Positions 59,939 through 64,000 of a stretch of 64,000 bases of DNA are shown in pieces. This DNA comes from Phallus indusiatus (taxonomy: Eukaryota > Basidiomycota > Agaricomycetes > Phallales > Phallaceae), in NCBI GenBank assembly GCA_027605045.1, contig JAQFWX010000002.1:1860001-1924000 (forward strand), in the 5' to 3' direction. The position numbers were made by a program, and so were the translations under genes. Position 1 is the stretch's first letter. Each line of letters opens with the position of its first letter. The notes beneath the pieces are model-generated. The model worked only from the letters and a program-made list of their open reading frames with translations. It searched no databases and had not been told where the DNA came from.

Positions 59939-61554
59939 GTCTATTGCATGTCAAAATTAAATATACCCCCCTGTAGAGAGTTTGGGCGATCATGGCCACA
60001 CTAATGAGCTGGTGATTGAGATCAACAAGCCACTGAGTGAGAGTCTGCGCGTACTGATTGATATTGCCGATATCGTATTTCTGAAGGCCCCACCCATTAA
60101 ATTGACTCGAACAATAATGCTATGCGCAGTTTCCTGTGGACCGTGGGGGCTGACTCCAATAGGACTTCATTTAGGCAAAAAATATCAAACGACTAGTCGA
60201 GAAATACGAACGTGTCAAGGTTTGCAAGGCATGAATGCCTTGTTTGAATAGGATGTGTCATATCAAGCATCGATGGAAAACAATTCAAGGCAACTGACCA
60301 AGTTCAAATTTGGGCACGCGCCCCATTGCATGGAGCTTTCTCCTTTTTCACCTGTGCGACTCACTTCACATTGCGTACTTCTGCGTTGCAAGTAGACTCA
60401 CCCGGGGGGTATAACCCTCATGTTCCTCTCCAATGCTGAACTTTGATGGCGTCTAGAAGTTGTGTTTTTTGAATCCCAATTCATCCACTTATTATTCTGT
60501 CGGTCCGTTTTCGGAACATTACTGGTACAGCGTACAGCAATAAACGAATGAATGATATAGCATCCGCTTCACACGGGCATGTGGAAGCTTTGTTATAACG
60601 TGTTAATGATTGGTTTCTGGACCTTGTCGATGTCAATTGCTGGCTTCATTTGTTCAATAGACTTCGGGCATTGGTGGCAACTGAGAACCTAACTTGAGTT
60701 GCAGCCTACAATTCAGAAAACACGGAGATTAGATATACATAAACCGAGATATTGACATACAAGATCGTTTAAAGTTGAAGCTAAGCGAAGACGGGACTCT
60801 ACGAAGTAGTGTCCCCCGGTTGGGACAAGGGGAACTGTTGAATTCAGAATTGATACTAGAACGCTGAGATGGAGCACCATTGTGACATAGTAGTTGTCAC
60901 AGCGCCTTTTTTCTCACGTGTCCACTAAATTCATCGCGCAACAATAGAACTCGAACCCAGCCCCTGCTTTCCCACGGATCGGAGACCGTCCGCATATATA
61001 ATGAATCAAACAAACAAAAAAAGGCGCACCTGAAGTTCAAAGGAAAAAGTTGAACTTCAGACGCGCCGTGCGAACTAGCTATAGGCGCGGGCGCTTTGAG
61101 CTGCGCTGCACGCTGTGTACTCTCAACAGATTATATATGTGCATTATCTGTGCACACTGAACCATCAGGCTTGCGAGTATCGGTGTGATTATTTGGGATT
61201 TATGTGAATATCTTAGGGGGTTTCTTTTTTATATATATCCGCAAAAAAAAGAAATCGTCACGAGTCTGTTCTGTATTAATCCAGATTTTACCAAATATCG
61301 ATGCGAACGTTCCATGGTTCAACTTGGGCTTCAATATTACTTCATTAATTGTTTCGCAATGCAATATCAGTTTTCACAATGAAACTGAGACAACGGCACA
61401 TGATTAACCTCTACGTATGTCTTAGCTGACTCTTGTCCTGTCAATCAGGTGATTTTCAATACAACTTGAAACTAAGTAAAAGATTTAGTTGTTACAGCCT
61501 CCTCGATCAAGATTATTGTACTTTGGAGAGAAATTGATATTTAAGGAAGCGAAT
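59939..61554. other. Spacer between copies 6 and 7, no F-box remnant
   Basis: Begins with the shared promoter-distal spacer (to about 60660), then sequence without counterpart in units 1-5, including the inverted repeat at 61023-61067. No gene recognised. Confidence 0.5.
61023..61067. repeat. Inverted repeat, 18-bp arms with 9-nt loop
   Basis: Arms 61023-61040 and 61050-61067 match at 16 of 18 positions (GGCGC..CTGAAGTTCAA and its complement), loop AGGAAAAAG. It lies in the part of the array lacking F-box sequence. Confidence 0.7.
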
Positions 61555-62971
61555 CTACACTGAAGTAATATTGGAAAATGGCTTATAAGCTGCTGAGCGA
61601 ATGTTGAGGATGAAACGGCAACTCTGCAAGATTACCAAGTTTAATTGGGAGCTTAACCACAGCTGATAATATTTATATACTTACACAGATACTTGTGACC
61701 GCTGTAAATGATCTAATTTGGAATAAAGTGAACCATTTTATAATCGAATGTTTAAATAAACGTACCCCACGAATGGAATGCCCAAAACCCTCCACTTCAA
61801 AGCGATGGTAACATTTAAGGCCAAACTTACTGCCAACAAAGACTTGTACGTAAACACATTGATATTAACTGATGAATATTAGGAATTACATACCGACGAT
61901 GATGGAGTACGCCCAGAGACCATCTCTCATAAACACTCTATACAGTGGTGCTTGTTTCGATCCCAGAAACAATCCGGAATATAATATACCGTGTTTATAC
62001 AAGGCGGACAGAATAAAACACATAAAGAGAATACTCTGGTAACAGAGCATCCCAATCCTAAGAGTAATTTAAAAAATATCAGCGATTGATGTAATTGAAC
62101 AGTGTGTGCATAAACGAATACGAACCATATGATCGTTGCTTTCTGGGGATATGCATCTAGTGTACATACCCGGCCCAAAAAGAAGTTGCGAGTTATTGGA
62201 TTGGAAACAGTTATACCATGTGGCAAAATAACAGCCATGAGCGAAAAAGCGGTCGCCTCCCAGCCAAAATAGGTTATAATCAAAAAAGACAGTAAATATT
62301 TATTCTCGCCGCAGAATGCATAAACTGAGGAACAAATGAATGGTCGATTGACAAAATTGATACGCTAAAGAAGATGGGAGATACCTCGATAGGCTAAGAA
62401 CATGTCCGCGGCTGCCACTACAAATATAGACCCAATACCTCCATACCACTCGAATACCAAGCAGGTGAATTTTGAAGGGAGTATAAATGTAATCATTGCG
62501 TATCTAAGCAGCTCATTAGTTCCGGGACCCGTGATAAAGCTCATGAAAAATTACATGTAAAGTGATAGCGGAAAATAACGGATAATTAGATAAAGGATTT
62601 TGATAGTAGTCCACTTAGAGCTATGTATTTGAGCAGTTTACTCGTTCACTAAAGTATCGGGGATATTTTAGCGTACCTCCAAACATACTCTTTCTGTTCA
62701 AAAAAGAGTGAATAAAGTCGTGACACCGAAAACAGAAACACTAACTTCGTCATCCAAAGTTAGTAGGATATCATATGCCGCTACCGTTATAACAGCGACT
62801 TAAGTATCCAAATGTGAGTTACATAAATGAAGTTTTCAGAGGAGACTAACCGGCTATGAGTGTACCGACATATTCTACCGATGCATTTTCCAACCAGACA
62901 AGCAACTCCGAATCGGATACTTCAAACGACCCCATTCCATTTGTTTCTGCAATCAAGCTTCCGACCAGCAT
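61555..62971 (-). CDS. DUF6533-type membrane protein, array copy 7
   Basis: Start MLVGSLIAETNGMGSFEVSD at 62971, stop TAG at 61555. It keeps DILLTLDDE, WYGGIGSIFVVAAADMFLAYRG, YAFCGENKYLLSFLIITYFGWEA, RDGLWAYSIIVG and SCRFILNIRSAAYKPFS. The most diverged array member with copy 6. Several introns contain in-frame stops as expected; no exon damage was noticed. Confidence 0.68.
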
Positions 62972-63044
62972 GAACGATCAATTGGATACCTGAGTGGTAC
63001 AAAGAGAGGAGGGAGTGTGGCCGTAGAGAAAAATATCTTCTCAA

Positions 63045-63051
63045 TTTTATA
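63045..63051 (-). promoter_or_regulatory. TATA-like box, array copy 7
   Basis: TATAAAA about 74 nt before ATG 62971, one base different from the TATAAAT of the other six. Confidence 0.55.
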
Positions 63052-64000
63052 GTCTATCGCACGTCAATGCGTGTCTATTTTGGGTGATCATAGCCACCCC
63101 GGTGAGCTGGTGACCGAGATCAGCAAGCCAGGAATCGGCATGCATTTTATATTGCCAAGATGCTAGTACCACCTTCTTGAAGGTTTCATTCAGTAAATTG
63201 ACACGAATGATAGTGCTATGCCCGTTTCTCGTGGACTGTAAGCGCTGACTGCAGGACTTTTACTATTTAGGCTTGCTAAGTGTCAAGCGATTTAATCGAA
63301 AAATACGACATGTTTGAAGCTCGTAATGCATGAATGCTGAATCTGAGTAATGTGTCATATCGAAGATCGATGAAATATAAAATATACACGAACGGTTCAA
63401 GTTTGTGCACGCGCCCGCATGAAAATTTCTCCTTCTTGCTTGTGACTTACTAGCTCCATGGCGTGCCTTTTCAGTTACAACTAGAATCAGTCGGGTGTTG
63501 GTATAGCCCGTATGTTCCTCTCCAATGCATATGGTGAATTCTCATGATGGTTGGAAATTCGTTTTTGAACTCCAATTCGTCCACCTACTTTTTCCAACCC
63601 GTTTGCGGAACAATCTGCTACAACAACAAACGAATGGATGGTGTATGTAGCTTCCGCTCCACACCGGCATTTGAAGACTTTGCTAGAGAATTGGTGTTCA
63701 TGATTGGTTCCTCGACCGTGTCAATGTCAATTGTGGCTTCATCTCTAAAAAAAATCCCACTCAGTATACTTTACACATTGGTGGAGATGCAATAATCTCT
63801 GTATTATTGTGCTTAACTTGAGTTGCCGGTTGCAGCCTACAATTTTTGAAACATGGGGAATCAGATATATATAAGCCGAAATACTGACATACAAGAATGT
63901 GTAAAATGACCTGTTAAAATTCATCGAAGACAGGCCTCTAGGAAGTAGTTTTCCTCGTCAACTTCAAGAGTAATACTCGACACTTTTGAATCGATAAAAT
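63052..64000. other. Promoter-distal spacer of copy 7 to window end
   Basis: Follows the same spacer layout as 59939-60700 (for example the GTTGCAGCCTACAATT block at about 63826 and 60700), suggesting that the array continues beyond the window. No gene seen. Confidence 0.5.

Noticed and set aside
60930..61000. tRNA-like B-box (GGTTCGAGTTC on the - strand)
   Set aside because: No matching T stem, no A box and no acceptor pairing; not a tRNA gene.
1..64000. CRISPR arrays, operons, ribosome binding sites
   Set aside because: The DNA is eukaryotic; no regularly spaced direct repeats of that type are present.

Overview
The window looks like nuclear DNA of a filamentous basidiomycete, probably an Agaricomycete. 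Genes are cut by many short introns (about 50-85 nt, GT..AG with rare GC..AG). Recognised families include DUF6533-type seven-helix membrane proteins, CMT1-type mannosyltransferase, a Rua1 C-terminal zinc domain, LRR-type F-box proteins, a Sulfotransfer_4-like P-loop protein and a secreted DUF1524/HNH nuclease. All gene models were spliced by hand from frame, splice sites and family consensus; no database search was possible.

Layout. 2.3-3.6 kb: an F-box gene with a long acidic tract. 4.2-4.7 kb: a 487-bp MITE-like element with 20-bp terminal inverted repeats and TA target duplication. 5.9-11.5 kb: a DUF6533 relic and two intact DUF6533 paralogues on the + strand, the last two from a 2.6-kb tandem duplication. 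12.7-15.4 kb: a ferric reductase. 15.8-17.0 kb: a decayed copy of the proteasome beta-7 (PRE4/PSMB4) gene. 18.0-19.9 kb: a diverged DUF6533-like gene on the - strand. 21.1-23.0 kb: CMT1-type mannosyltransferase. 23.6-24.4 kb: EMC8/9. 24.8-30.4 kb: two tandem small secreted proteins, a secreted HNH nuclease and an aerolysin-like protein whose 5' end is tandemly duplicated. 30.8-33.6 kb: no gene seen. 33.6-34.6 kb: sulfotransferase-like gene. 35.7-38.1 kb: Rua1-like zinc protein, divergent from a complete F-box gene (38.2-39.7 kb).

From 38 kb to the end the window is one segmental array. Seven DUF6533 genes lie on the - strand at roughly 2.7-4.3 kb spacing, each with a TATA-like box about 70 bp before its start codon. 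Between the first five and on the + strand lie broken copies of the F-box gene, all lacking the F-box itself; the sixth unit keeps only about 13 terminal codons and the seventh none. Two paralogous units carry extra insertions (531 bp and about 241 bp) that can be delimited because other units show the uninterrupted sequence.

How the parts relate: the housekeeping genes (EMC8/9, mannosyltransferase, ferric reductase) appear independent. The secreted set at 24.8-30.4 kb and the expanding membrane-protein array are the accessory part of the locus. The most unusual features are the DUF6533/F-box array, the duplicated leader of the aerolysin-like gene and the beta-7 proteasome pseudogene.
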